NCBI GenBank assembly: GCA_028868825.1
Contig: JAGWTU010000007.1
Location: 62,001 to 126,000 of the forward strand
Source: Burkholderiales bacterium
GTDB lineage: Bacteria > Pseudomonadota > Gammaproteobacteria > Burkholderiales > Burkholderiaceae_C
Length of the DNA stretch: 64,000 bases
Reading direction: 5' to 3'
A program made the translations under genes and the position numbers. The notes beneath the pieces were generated by a model. That model was not told the origin of the DNA. It did no database searches and saw nothing but the letters and a program-made list of their open reading frames with translations. Of the stretch, positions 31,630 to 40,250 are shown piece after piece (positions within the stretch are counted from its first letter, which is position 1; every line of letters begins with the position of its first letter).

Positions 31630-32346
31630 TCAGCGCTGCAGCAGCGTCAGCGCGCGGTCCATTCCGCCCTCGGTGATCGACAGCATCGCCTGCGCCAGCA
31701 CCGCCGGCTTCGGGTGGTAGGCGATCGACAGGCCGGCCACGGCCATCATCGGCAGGTCGTTGGCGCCGTCGCCGACGGCGATCGTCCGCTCGGGCGCGAT
31801 GCCCATCAGCTCGGCGACCTCGAGCAGCACGCGGCGCTTCTCGGCGCCGTCGACGACCTCGCCCCAGGGCCGCGGCACGAGGCGGCCGGTGAGGCAGCCG
31901 TCCTCGACCTCGAGCATGTTGGCCCGCGCGTAATCCAGCCCGAGCCGCGTGCGGATGCGTTCGCTGAAGAACGTGAAGCCGCCCGAGACCAGCAGCGTCT
32001 TCAGGCCGGCGTCGCGGCAGGCGGCGACGAAGGCCTCGACACCGGGGTTGAGCTGCAGGTGGTTCGCCCAGACTTCCTCGAGCGCCGTCAGCGGCACGCC
32101 GCGCAGCAGCGCGAGCCGGCGGCGCAGGCTTTCGGCGTAGTCGCTGATCTCGCCGCGCATCGCCGCCTCGGTGATCGCCGCAACCTCGGCCTTGCGGCCG
32201 GCGGCCTGCGCGATCTCGTCGACGCATTCGATGTTGATCAGCGTCGAGTCCATGTCGAAGGCGACGAGTCGGTAGTCGGCCAGGCGCAGCGGCGGCTCGA
32301 AGCCGCGCACCCACAGCCCGGGCTGGATCTGGCGCGCGTCGCTCAA
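31630..32346 (-). CDS. serB: Phosphoserine phosphatase SerB
   Basis: 238 residues of the HAD family. Motif I is AFDMDSTLI (nucleophile D and acid D), motif II is LLVSGGFTFF, and motif III is VGDGANDLPMM. It hydrolyses phosphoserine in the last step of serine synthesis. It lacks the N-terminal ACT-like domain of the E. coli protein. The only sensible start is TTG at 32346, which overlaps the stop of a 23-codon leader ORF (TTGA), suggesting translational coupling. Confidence 0.95.
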   Translation of the reverse strand: MSDARQIQPGLWVRGFEPPLRLADYRLVAFDMDSTLINIECVDEIAQAAGRKAEVAAITEAAMRGEISDYAESLRRRLALLRGVPLTALEEVWANHLQLNPGVEAFVAACRDAGLKTLLVSGGFTFFSERIRTRLGLDYARANMLEVEDGCLTGRLVPRPWGEVVDGAEKRRVLLEVAELMGIAPERTIAVGDGANDLPMMAVAGLSIAYHPKPAVLAQAMLSITEGGMDRALTLLQR

Positions 32347-32414
32347 GGTTCGGCCCCCGCTGCCGCGCTGCCGTTGTCGAGCCGTCGTGCGGCGAGGTCG
32401 TCCGCCAGGGTCAT
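32343..32414 (-). CDS. Possible 23-residue leader ORF coupled to serB
   Basis: MTLADDLAARRLDNGSAAAGAEP starts with ATG 5 nt after AGGAG, the best ribosome-binding site in this neighbourhood, and stops at TGA overlapping the serB TTG. serB itself has no separate ribosome-binding site of that quality. The peptide has no recognisable family; it may only deliver ribosomes to serB. Confidence 0.45.
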   Translation of the reverse strand: MTLADDLAARRLDNGSAAAGAEP

Positions 32415-32422
32415 CTTCACTC

Positions 32423-35400
32423 CTATCCGGGCTGCGCCACCGGCTGGCCGAGCGAGCGCAGCAGGTCGCGCAGGAAATGCGCGCGGTCGGCGGCGCCGTC
32501 TATCGCGCGGTCGATGCGCAGCTTGTCGTTGCCGGCGAGCTTGATGGCGCGGTTCTTCTGCACCAGCTCGACGATGCGGCGCGCGTCGATCGGCGCATTC
32601 GCGCGGAAGGTCACGTTCATCAGCTTCGGGCCGGCGTCGATCTTCAGCACGCCGTAGGGTTTGGCGAGCACGCGCAGCCGGTGGGTGTCGAACAGCGTCT
32701 GGCCCTGCGCCGGCAGGCGGCCGAAGCGGTCGGTGATCTCCTCGAGCAGGGCGTCGATCTGCTCGGGTTTCTCGGCCGAGGCCAGCCGCTTGTAGAGTGA
32801 GAGCCGCGTGTGGACGTCGCCGCAATAGGCGTCGGGCAGCAGCGCCGGCGCGTGCAGGTTGATCTCGGTCGTCGCCGCCAGGGGGCTCAGCAGATCGGGC
32901 TCGCGCCCGGCCTTGAGCGCGCGCACCGCCTCGGAGAGCATGTCGTTGTAGAGCTGGAAGCCGACCTCCATCATGTTGCCGCTCTGGTTCTCGCCCAGCA
33001 CCTCGCCGGCGCCGCGGATCTCGAGGTCGTGCATCGCCAGGTAGAAGCCCGAGCCCAGCTCCTCCATCGCCTGGATGGCATCGAGGCGCTGCGCCGCCTG
33101 CTTCGTCAGCCCCTGCACGTCGGGCACGAGCAGGTAGGCATAGGCCTGGTGGTGGCTGCGCCCGACGCGGCCGCGCAGCTGGTGCAGCTGGGCGAGGCCG
33201 AACTTGTCGGCGCGGCTGATGACGATGGTGTTCGCGCTCGGCACGTCGATGCCGGTCTCGATGATGGTCGAGCACAGCAGCAGGTTGTGGCGCTGGGCGA
33301 CGAAGTCGCGCATCACGCGTTCGAGCTCGCGCTCGGGCATCTGGCCATGGGCCACGGCGATGCGCGCCTCGGGCAGCAGCTCGGCGAGCTTCTGGCGCCG
33401 GTTCTCGATCGTCTCGACCTCGTTGTGCAGGAAGTAGATCTGGCCGCCGCGCTTCAATTCGCGCAGCACGGCCTCGCGGATGACGCTGTTGCCCTCGCTG
33501 CGCACGAAGGTCTTGATGGCGAGCCGGCGCTGCGGCGCGGTGGCGATGACGCTGAGGTCGCGCAGGCCCTCGAGCGCCATGCCCAGCGTGCGCGGGATCG
33601 GCGTCGCCGTCAGCGTCAGCACGTCGACCTCGGCGCGCAGCGCCTTCATCGCCTCCTTGTGGCGCACGCCGAAGCGGTGCTCCTCGTCGATGACGAGCAG
33701 GCCCAGGCGGGCGAACTTGCAATCGCTCGACAGCAGCTTGTGCGTGCCGACGACGATGTCGATCGTTCCCGCGGCGATGCCCTCGAGCGCCGTCTTGACC
33801 TCCTTGGCGCTGCGGAATCGCGACAGCTCGGCGATCTTCACCGGCCAGGGGCCGAAGCGGTCGACCAGGGTCTGGTAATGCTGTTCGGCGAGCAGCGTCG
33901 TCGGCGCCAGGATCGCCACCTGCTTGCCGCCGTGGACGGCGACGAAGGCGGCGCGCAGCGCGACCTCGGTCTTGCCGAAGCCGACGTCGCCGCAGACGAG
34001 GCGGTCCATCGGCCGCGAGCTGACGAGGTCCTGGATCACGGCGTGGATGGCGGCGCGCTGGTCGGCCGTCTCCTCGAAGCCGAAGCTGGTCGCGAAGGCC
34101 TCGTAGTCGTGCGGACTGAAGCGGTGCGCGTAGCCCTCGCGCGCGGCGCGGCGGGCGTAGAGGTTGAGCAGCTCGGCGGCGGTGTCGCGCACCTGCTCGG
34201 CGGCCTTGCGCCGCGCCTTCTCCCATTGCTGCGAACCGAGGCGGTGCAGCGGCGCCTCGTCGGCGCTGACGCCGGTGTAGCGGCTGATCAGGTGCAGCTG
34301 CGAGACCGGGACGTAGAGCGTGGCCTTGTCGGCGTACTCGAGGTGCAGGAACTCGCTCGGCCCCTCGCCGATGTCGATGTTGACGAGCCCCTGGTAGCGC
34401 CCGATGCCGTGATTCAGGTGCACGACCGGGTCGCCGACCTCGAGCTCCGAGAGGTCCTTGATCAGCGCATCGACGCTGCTGACCTGCTCCTGCTTGCGCC
34501 GCCGCCGCGCCTGCGGCGTCGTCGCGAAGAGCTCGGTCTCGGTGACGAACTGGACGGAGATCTGCTGCTCGTTCTCGATCCAGTGGAAGCCCTCGGCCAG
34601 CGGCGTCGTCGCGATCGCGACCTTCTCGGGCCCGGTGAGGAATTCCTCGAGCGAGGCCACCGACGGCACCGCGATGCCATGGTCGCGCAGCAGCTCGAGC
34701 AGGCTCTCGCGCCGGCCGTCGCTCTCGGCCAGAAGCAGCACGCGCGCCGGCGTCGCATCGATGTGTCGCTGCAGCGTGCCCAGCGGCTCGGTGGCGCTGC
34801 GGTCGATGCTCAGATCGGGCAGCGGGCGCGCCCATTCGCAGGCGCCGGTCTCGCGCAGCGACAGCGTCGCATGGGCCTGGGTGCGGCCGTAGAACTCCTC
34901 GGCCGGCATGAACACCGCCGGCGGCGGCAGGATGGGCCGCTCGGGGTCGTGCTGGAGAAAGCGGTGGCGCTCGCGCGTGTCGATCCAGAACTGCTCGAGC
35001 GCCTCGTCGACCTTGCCGTGCAGCACCAGCGCCGCGCGCTCGCCGAGGTAGTCGAAGATCGTGCCGGTCTCTTCGAAGAACAGCGGCAGGTAGTACTCGA
35101 TGCCGCCGCCGGCCAGGCCCTGCGCCATGTCCTTGTAGATGCGGCAGCGCGTCGGGTCGCCCTCGATGCGCTCGCGCCAGCGGGCGCGGAACGCCGTGCG
35201 TGCGGCCTCGTCGAGCGGGAACTCGCGCCCGGGCAGCAAGCGCACCTCGGGCACCGGGTAGAGGCTGCGCTGGCTGTCCGGGTCGAAGGTGCGGATCGAG
35301 TCGACCTCGTCGCCGAACAGGTCGACCCGATACGGCACCGGCGAGCCCATCGGGAACAGGTCGATGAGCCCGCCGCGCACGGCGTATTCGCCCGGCGAGA

Positions 35401-35866
35401 CGACCTGGCTCACATGCTGGTAACCGGCCAGCGTCAACTGCGCCTTCAGCCGCGCCTCATCGAGTCGCGACTTCTGCTTGAACTGGAAGGTCGTGCCGGC
35501 GAGGAACGACGGCGGCGCCAGCCTCGTGAGCGCGGTCGTCGCCGGCAGCAGCACGACATCGACCTCGCCGCTGTGGATCGCCCACAGCGTTGCCAGCCGC
35601 TCGCTGATCAGGTCCTGGTGCGGGCTGAAGGTGTCGTAGGGCAGGGTCTCCCAGTCGGGGAAGACGCGCACGCGCAGCCCCGGCTCGAAAAACAGCAGCT
35701 CGTCGGCCAGGCGCTGCGTGTCCGAGGGCTCGGCGCTGAAGATCGCGAGCACGCGGTGGTCCTGCGCGTGGCTGCGCGCGAGGCGGGCGAGCAGCAGCGC
35801 ATCGGCCGATCCCGTGGGGCGCGGCAAGGCGTAGCGCTTGCCGGGCGCGATGGAGGGGAGTTGCAT
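32423..35866 (-). CDS. mfd: Transcription-repair coupling factor Mfd
   Basis: 1147 residues. The UvrB-homology region lies at the N-terminus (GSADALLLARLARS), then the RNA-polymerase-interacting domain (PVVHLNHGIGRYQGL), then the RecG-like translocase (GDVGFGKTEVALRAAF Walker A, DEEHRFGV, LTATPIPRTL, SRADKFGLAQLHQLRGRVGR) and a C-terminal TRCF domain. It removes stalled RNA polymerase at lesions and recruits UvrA. The start at 35866 (MQLPS) fits homologues; an in-frame ATG at 35905 is an alternative. It is divergent from ispD. Confidence 0.97.
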   Translation of the reverse strand: MQLPSIAPGKRYALPRPTGSADALLLARLARSHAQDHRVLAIFSAEPSDTQRLADELLFFEPGLRVRVFPDWETLPYDTFSPHQDLISERLATLWAIHSGEVDVVLLPATTALTRLAPPSFLAGTTFQFKQKSRLDEARLKAQLTLAGYQHVSQVVSPGEYAVRGGLIDLFPMGSPVPYRVDLFGDEVDSIRTFDPDSQRSLYPVPEVRLLPGREFPLDEAARTAFRARWRERIEGDPTRCRIYKDMAQGLAGGGIEYYLPLFFEETGTIFDYLGERAALVLHGKVDEALEQFWIDTRERHRFLQHDPERPILPPPAVFMPAEEFYGRTQAHATLSLRETGACEWARPLPDLSIDRSATEPLGTLQRHIDATPARVLLLAESDGRRESLLELLRDHGIAVPSVASLEEFLTGPEKVAIATTPLAEGFHWIENEQQISVQFVTETELFATTPQARRRRKQEQVSSVDALIKDLSELEVGDPVVHLNHGIGRYQGLVNIDIGEGPSEFLHLEYADKATLYVPVSQLHLISRYTGVSADEAPLHRLGSQQWEKARRKAAEQVRDTAAELLNLYARRAAREGYAHRFSPHDYEAFATSFGFEETADQRAAIHAVIQDLVSSRPMDRLVCGDVGFGKTEVALRAAFVAVHGGKQVAILAPTTLLAEQHYQTLVDRFGPWPVKIAELSRFRSAKEVKTALEGIAAGTIDIVVGTHKLLSSDCKFARLGLLVIDEEHRFGVRHKEAMKALRAEVDVLTLTATPIPRTLGMALEGLRDLSVIATAPQRRLAIKTFVRSEGNSVIREAVLRELKRGGQIYFLHNEVETIENRRQKLAELLPEARIAVAHGQMPERELERVMRDFVAQRHNLLLCSTIIETGIDVPSANTIVISRADKFGLAQLHQLRGRVGRSHHQAYAYLLVPDVQGLTKQAAQRLDAIQAMEELGSGFYLAMHDLEIRGAGEVLGENQSGNMMEVGFQLYNDMLSEAVRALKAGREPDLLSPLAATTEINLHAPALLPDAYCGDVHTRLSLYKRLASAEKPEQIDALLEEITDRFGRLPAQGQTLFDTHRLRVLAKPYGVLKIDAGPKLMNVTFRANAPIDARRIVELVQKNRAIKLAGNDKLRIDRAIDGAADRAHFLRDLLRSLGQPVAQPG

Positions 35867-35920
35867 CGGGGGGTTGGAAAGGGAAGAGCCCCGGTGCGCA
35901 GGCATCGGAGCGTCGAAGGC

Positions 35921-35936
35921 TCGATTCTAGAATCGA
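35921..35936. promoter_or_regulatory. Perfect 16-bp palindrome between mfd and ispD
   Basis: TCGATTCTAGAATCGA is fully self-complementary and ends 4 bp before the ispD ATG in the divergent mfd/ispD region. It is too close to ispD to be a -35 site and would sit in the ribosome-binding area of that mRNA. It could be an operator or an RNA hairpin; the binding protein is unknown. Confidence 0.5.
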
Positions 35937-35939
35937 CCC

Positions 35940-36638
35940 ATGCCTGATCAGACGAGCTCGAAGCCGAACTGTTATGCGCTCGTCCCCTGTGCCGGCGTCG
36001 GTCTGCGCGCCGCTGCCGGCGGGCCCAAGCAATATGCGGCACTTGCCGGACGCGCCGTCGTCGCGCACACGCTGGCGGCATTGGCCGCCGTGCCGCGGCT
36101 GACGGCGACGCTGGTCGTGCTCGCGCCCGACGACGACGCCTTCGAGCGCCAGGTCCCGGGCACGCAGGCCTGGGTCGCGCGCTGCGGCGGCGCGACGCGC
36201 GCCGCCAGCGTCGCCGGCGGCCTCGCGGTGCTGCGCGAACGTGGCGCATCGGAAGGCGATTGGGTGCTGGTCCACGATGCCGCGCGCTGCCTGCTGCGGC
36301 CGGCCTGGGTCGAGCGGCTGATCGCCGAATGCGAGGGCGACGAGGTCGGCGGCCTGCTCGCGGTGCCGCTGGCCGACACGATCAAGCAGGCGCAGGATGG
36401 CCGCGTCGCGGCCACCGTCGACCGCGCCGGCAAATGGGCGGCGCAGACGCCGCAGATGTTCCGCATCGGGCTGCTGCAGCGCGCGCTCGCCGCCGCCGGC
36501 CCGGGCGCCACCGACGAGGCCAGCGCCGTCGAGGCGCTGGGACTGGCGCCGCGGCTGGTCCCAGGCGAAGTAGAAAATCTGAAGCTCACCTGGCCCGCCG
36601 ATTTCGCGCTCGCCGCGCGCCTGCTGGAGACGCGATGA
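35940..36638 (+). CDS. ispD: 2-C-methyl-D-erythritol 4-phosphate cytidylyltransferase IspD
   Basis: 232 residues. The N-terminal nucleotide-binding loop is [23 protein letters not shown], followed by [13 protein letters not shown] and a C-terminal [10 protein letters not shown]. It couples CTP to methylerythritol phosphate in the MEP isoprenoid pathway. Its stop overlaps the ispF start (ATGA), the usual ispDF arrangement. Confidence 0.97.
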   Translation: MPDQTSSKPNCYALVPCAGVGLRAAAGGPKQYAALAGRAVVAHTLAALAAVPRLTATLVVLAPDDDAFERQVPGTQAWVARCGGATRAASVAGGLAVLRERGASEGDWVLVHDAARCLLRPAWVERLIAECEGDEVGGLLAVPLADTIKQAQDGRVAATVDRAGKWAAQTPQMFRIGLLQRALAAAGPGATDEASAVEALGLAPRLVPGEVENLKLTWPADFALAARLLETR

Positions 36639-37132
36639 ACCTGCTCAATCTGCGCATCGGCGAGGGCTGGGACACGCACGAGCTCGTCGCCGGCCGTGCG
36701 CTCGTGCTCGGCGGCGTGACGATCCCGTACGAGCGCGGCCTGCTCGGCCATTCCGACGCCGACGCGTTGCTGCACGCGATCACCGACGCGCTGCTCGGCG
36801 CCGCCGCCTTGGGCGACATCGGCCGCCACTTCCCGGACACCGATCCCGCATTCGCGGGCGCCGATTCGCTGACCCTGCTGGCCGAGGCGGCGCGCCGCGT
36901 GCGTGCCACCGGCTGCGAGATCGTCAACATCGACAGCACGATCGTCGCGCAGGCGCCGAAGATGGCGCCGCACATCCCGTTGATGCGCGAGCGCATCGCC
37001 GGCGCGCTGGGGCTGGCGGCCGACGCCGTCAACGTCAAGGCCAAGACGGCCGAGCGCATGGGACCGGTGGGCGAGGGCCGCGCGATCGAGGCGCGCGCCG
37101 TCTGCCTGCTCTGGCGCGCCGCAGGCAGCTAG
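36635..37132 (+). CDS. ispF: 2-C-methyl-D-erythritol 2,4-cyclodiphosphate synthase IspF
   Basis: 165 residues. The zinc site has [17 protein letters not shown] (D and H) and [22 protein letters not shown] (H). FPDTDP and [14 protein letters not shown] (the family T-x-E-x-x-G motif) are present. It cyclises the ispE product in the MEP pathway. Its TAG stop abuts the stop of the convergent kinase gene. Confidence 0.97.
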   Translation: MNLLNLRIGEGWDTHELVAGRALVLGGVTIPYERGLLGHSDADALLHAITDALLGAAALGDIGRHFPDTDPAFAGADSLTLLAEAARRVRATGCEIVNIDSTIVAQAPKMAPHIPLMRERIAGALGLAADAVNVKAKTAERMGPVGEGRAIEARAVCLLWRAAGS

Positions 37133-37148
37133 CTAGGCTGCCGCCTGC
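37121..37148. terminator. Bidirectional hairpin spanning the ispF and envZ-like stops
   Basis: GCAGGCAGC and GCTGCC-GCC-TGC form an interrupted stem whose loop, TAGCTAG, contains the stop codons of both convergent genes. This compact arrangement could terminate transcription from both sides. Confidence 0.5.
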
Positions 37149-38506
37149 TTGCCGGGCGCCGGCGTCAGCGCCGTTGCCGGCGCGCGCTTGAGCCGCAGGT
37201 GCGCCACCAGGCCGCCGCCGGGTGCGTTGGCCAATTCCAGCGTGCCGCCCATGCGCTGCATTGCCTTGTCGACGATCGCCAGGCCGAGCCCGGCGCCGGT
37301 GGCCGCGGTGCGCGCCGCGTCGCCGCGGAAGAACGGCGTGATCAGCTGCGGCAACTTGTCGGGCGCGACGCCCGGCCCCTGGTCGCGCACGCTGATGATG
37401 GCCCAGGGCCCCGTCTTCTGGTAAGAGACGGCGACCTCGGCGATGCCGGTGTAGGTGCCGCGGCCATAGCGGCGCGCATTCTCGAACAGGTTGAGGAAGA
37501 CGCGACCGAGCTCGGTCTCGTCGGCCATCACGACGAGGTCGATCGCCACGCGCGAGGTGATGCGGATCTGCGCCGGGTCGCGGAAGACTGCGGCCTCGCG
37601 GTCGATCAGCTGCGAGACCAGCACCGGGCTCAACTGCGTCTCGCCGGGCCGCGCATAGTCCATGAACTTGTCGATGATGCCGTCGAGCTGGTCGATGTCC
37701 ATCGCCATGTTGCGCTTGGCTTCCTCGTCGTAGACGCTCATCTCGGTCTCGAGCCGCAGCCGCGCCAGCGGCGTGCGCAGGTCGTGGCTGATGCCGGCGA
37801 GCATCACCGCGCGGTCCTCCTCGACGCGGGCGAGTTCGCGCGCCATGCGGTTGAAGCCCATGTTGACCTCGCGTATCTCGCTCGTCAGCGTGTTCTCGTC
37901 GAGCCGCGAATCGAGGTCCCCCTCGCGGATGCGGCTGGCGGCGAACGAGAGCTCCTTCAGCGGCCGGTTGATCAGTCGCGCCACCGCCACCGAGCCGAGC
38001 AGCGTCGCCAGCAGCACCATGCCCATCCACACGATCCAGGTGCGGCTGGCAACCGGCGCCGCCCCGTCGATGTCGACCTGCAGCCAATAGCGGTCGGTGT
38101 CGATCGAGAAGCCGACCCACATGCCGGCCGTGCCGTTGACGCTGCGCGCGACGACCGCGTCGGCGCCGAGCGTGGTGCGCAGCTGTTGCGCGACGAGGCG
38201 CGTGAAATGGTCGATCTCGTAGGGCTCCCACTGGTCGGCCGGCTCGCGCGGCACGACATGGGTCGCGTCGGGCGAGCGCAGGCTCTTGAGCAGCGTCACG
38301 CGGTTGATGCCGTCGGCCTGCTTGAGCGCGGCGCGCGCCAGGTTCACGAGGGCCGCCGTCTGCTGCGCCTGCAGGATCGCGCGCGGCTCGAGTTCCAGCG
38401 CGCGCAGGGTCTGCAGCCACGCGAAGACGCCGCCTACGAGCAGGATCGCCAGCAGGAAGAACGTGCGCCAGAAGAGGCTCAGGCCGAGAGTGGAACGGCG
38501 CGCCAA
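37133..38506 (-). CDS. envZ: Sensor histidine kinase, EnvZ-like
   Basis: 457 residues. It has two transmembrane helices (about 15-35 and 165-190) flanking a periplasmic domain, then HAMP, HisKA with the EnvZ-type H-box GISHDLRTPLARLRLETEM, and HATPase with N box (LFENARRYG), G1 (VRDQGPGVA) and G2 (TGAGLGLAI). It phosphorylates the OmpR-type regulator encoded 48 bp upstream in the same direction. The likely input is osmolarity or envelope state. Confidence 0.9.
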   Translation of the reverse strand: MARRSTLGLSLFWRTFFLLAILLVGGVFAWLQTLRALELEPRAILQAQQTAALVNLARAALKQADGINRVTLLKSLRSPDATHVVPREPADQWEPYEIDHFTRLVAQQLRTTLGADAVVARSVNGTAGMWVGFSIDTDRYWLQVDIDGAAPVASRTWIVWMGMVLLATLLGSVAVARLINRPLKELSFAASRIREGDLDSRLDENTLTSEIREVNMGFNRMARELARVEEDRAVMLAGISHDLRTPLARLRLETEMSVYDEEAKRNMAMDIDQLDGIIDKFMDYARPGETQLSPVLVSQLIDREAAVFRDPAQIRITSRVAIDLVVMADETELGRVFLNLFENARRYGRGTYTGIAEVAVSYQKTGPWAIISVRDQGPGVAPDKLPQLITPFFRGDAARTAATGAGLGLAIVDKAMQRMGGTLELANAPGGGLVAHLRLKRAPATALTPAPGKQAAA

Positions 38507-38521
38507 CGGAGACTGTCTTGT

Positions 38522-38542
38522 ATAGCCGTCATTGGCGGCTAT
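38522..38542 (-). other. Perfect 7-bp inverted repeat in the ompR-envZ gap
   Basis: ATAGCCG-N7-CGGCTAT lies in the 48-bp gap between the regulator and kinase genes. It may form a small hairpin that lowers kinase expression relative to the regulator. There is no T-run. Confidence 0.45.
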
Positions 38543-38554
38543 CGTATGTCAGGA

Positions 38555-39289
38555 TCAGCTCGTGCCATCGGGGACGAACACGTAGCCGACGCCCCACACG
38601 GTCTGGATATAGCGCGGTTGCGCCGGATCGGGCTCGAGCATCTTGCGCAGGCGCGAGATCTGCACGTCCAGGCTGCGGTCGAAGGGTTCGAACTCGCGCC
38701 CGCGTGCCAGTTGCGCGAGCTTGTCGCGCGACAGCGGCTGGCGCGGATGGCGCACCAGCGCCTTCAGCATCGAGAACTCGCCCGTCGTCAGTGCGATCTG
38801 CTCGCCGTCCTTGGACAGGCGGCGCAGCGAAAGGTCGAACTCGAAGGGGCCGAAGTTGACGACCTGGGCCTCCTTGGACGGCGCACCCGGGGCCTCGGGT
38901 GCCGGGCGGCGGCGCAGCACGGCGTGGATGCGCGCAAGCAGCTCGCGCGGGTTGAAGGGCTTGGGCAGGTAGTCGTCGGCGCCGACCTCGAGGCCGACGA
39001 TGCGGTCGACGTCCTCGACCTTGGCCGTGAGCATGATGATCGGCGTGTGGTCGTTGGCGGCGCGCAGGCGGCGGCAGATCGACAGCCCGTCCTCGCCCGG
39101 CAGCATCAGGTCGAGCACGATGAGGTCGACGCTCTCGCGCGTCATGACGCGGTTCAGCGCCTTCGCGTCCTCGGCCAGCAGCACGTCGAAGCCTTCCTGG
39201 GCGAGATAGCGGCGCAGGAGGTCGCGGATGCGGGCGTCGTCGTCGACGACGCAGATCCGGTCGGCGCGGGCGTTGGGGGCGGTGCTCAT
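38555..39289 (-). CDS. ompR: OmpR-family response regulator
   Basis: 244 residues. The receiver keeps the acidic pair (VVDDDARIRD), phosphoacceptor in LIVLDLMLPGEDG, and lysine in YLPKPFNPREL. The C-terminal winged helix has LTTGEFSMLKALVRHPRQPLSRDKL and LDVQISRLRKMLEPDPAQPRYIQTVWGVGYVF, close to E. coli OmpR. It pairs with the adjacent EnvZ-like kinase. The upstream region carries a pair of TGTAACA-type repeats that may be its own binding sites. Confidence 0.93.
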   Translation of the reverse strand: MSTAPNARADRICVVDDDARIRDLLRRYLAQEGFDVLLAEDAKALNRVMTRESVDLIVLDLMLPGEDGLSICRRLRAANDHTPIIMLTAKVEDVDRIVGLEVGADDYLPKPFNPRELLARIHAVLRRRPAPEAPGAPSKEAQVVNFGPFEFDLSLRRLSKDGEQIALTTGEFSMLKALVRHPRQPLSRDKLAQLARGREFEPFDRSLDVQISRLRKMLEPDPAQPRYIQTVWGVGYVFVPDGTS

Positions 39290-39303
39290 GGCAGGCTCCG
39301 AAT

Positions 39304-39369
39304 TTGTAACAGGCGCATTGTGAGGCGCTCGGCAAGCCGTTTTCGGGCCGAAAAGACCATCTGTTACAA
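39304..39369. promoter_or_regulatory. Inverted pair of OmpR-box-like repeats (TTGTAACAG / CTGTTACAA)
   Basis: TTGTAACAG (39304-39312) and CTGTTACAA (39361-39369) are perfect inverted copies 48 bp apart in the divergent region between ompR and the SIMPL-domain gene. The TGTAACA/GTTACA core resembles OmpR-binding half-sites. They suggest autoregulation, possibly by looping, and control of the divergent gene. Confidence 0.55.
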
Positions 39370-39467
39370 GTCTTTCGGGCGGCGTGTCCGCCCGCGGCGC
39401 GGCAGCCGCGCGCAGCGCCGCGCGCGATACTCGTCGCTCGATCCGTCCGTCATCGACAAGGAGAGGT

Positions 39468-40205
39468 ATGCGACATCCCACGGCTATCCTGAGGCGCGGA
39501 CTGGCCTGCGCCACCCTGGCCGCGGCGGCCGCCGCAGCGGCCGCCCAGCCGGCCACACCGCCGCAGAACGTCGTCACGCTGGCCGCCAGCGCCACGGTCG
39601 AGGTCAACCGCGATTGGCTGACGGTGACCTTCTCGACCAACCGCGACGGCAGCGACGCCAACCAGGTGCAGGCGGCGTTGCGCACGGCGCTGGACACCGC
39701 GCTGGCCGAGGCGCGCAAGGCGGCAAGGCCGGGCCAGCTCGAGGTGCAGACCGGCGGCTTCTCGATCTACCCGCGCTACGCCAGCGGCAAGTTCTCGTCG
39801 GGCGTACCGGCGATCGCCGGCTGGACCGGCAGCGTCGAGCTCATCGTCCAGGGCCGCGACGTGGCGGCGATCTCGCAGCTCGTCGGCAGGATCCAGACGC
39901 TGTCGATCGCGCGCGTGGGTTACACGCTGTCGCGCGAGGCGCGCGAGAAGGTCGAGGGCGAGGTCACGGCACAGGCGATCGAGCGCTACCGCGCCCGCGC
40001 CGAGGCGGTGGCGCGCCAGTTCGGCTTCGCCGGCTACACGCTGCGCGAGGTGACGGTGAATTCCGACATCCCGATGCCGCAGCCGGTGCCGATGCTGGCG
40101 CGCGCGATGTCGGTCACCGCCGGCGCGCAACCCGAGGCGCTGCCGACCGAGGCCGGCAAGGCCACCGTCACCGTCAATGTCAGCGGCAGCGTGCAGCTGA
40201 AATAG
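39468..40205 (+). CDS. SIMPL-domain (DUF541) exported protein
   Basis: 245 residues. A signal peptide with an alanine-rich core (ATLAAAAAAAAAQPA) is followed by the SIMPL domain: VVTLAASATVEVNRDWLTVTFSTNRDG, LEVQTGGFSIYPRY and a C-terminal VTVNVSGSVQLK. The family is periplasmic or outer-membrane associated; relatives include E. coli YggE, linked to oxidative stress. AAGGAG just before the ATG fixes the start. It is divergent from ompR, whose possible sites lie in the shared region. Confidence 0.88.
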   Translation: MRHPTAILRRGLACATLAAAAAAAAAQPATPPQNVVTLAASATVEVNRDWLTVTFSTNRDGSDANQVQAALRTALDTALAEARKAARPGQLEVQTGGFSIYPRYASGKFSSGVPAIAGWTGSVELIVQGRDVAAISQLVGRIQTLSIARVGYTLSREAREKVEGEVTAQAIERYRARAEAVARQFGFAGYTLREVTVNSDIPMPQPVPMLARAMSVTAGAQPEALPTEAGKATVTVNVSGSVQLK

Positions 40206-40206
40206 G

Positions 40207-40239
40207 CAGGCACCGCGGCGCGCCGGCGCCGCCCGCCTG
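40207..40239. terminator. Hairpin between the convergent SIMPL and bdhA genes
   Basis: CAGGC-N3-GCGGCG / CGCCGC-N2-GCCTG forms an 11-bp interrupted stem immediately after the SIMPL-gene stop and 12 bp before the end of the convergent gene. There is no T-run on either strand. Confidence 0.5.
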
Positions 40240-40250
40240 TCCGTTGCGGT

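Noticed and set aside
35867-35905. Mfd start at 35905
   Set aside because: It is in frame, but the added 13 residues are not Mfd-like and no ribosome-binding site is visible; 35866 fits the family better. Not excluded.
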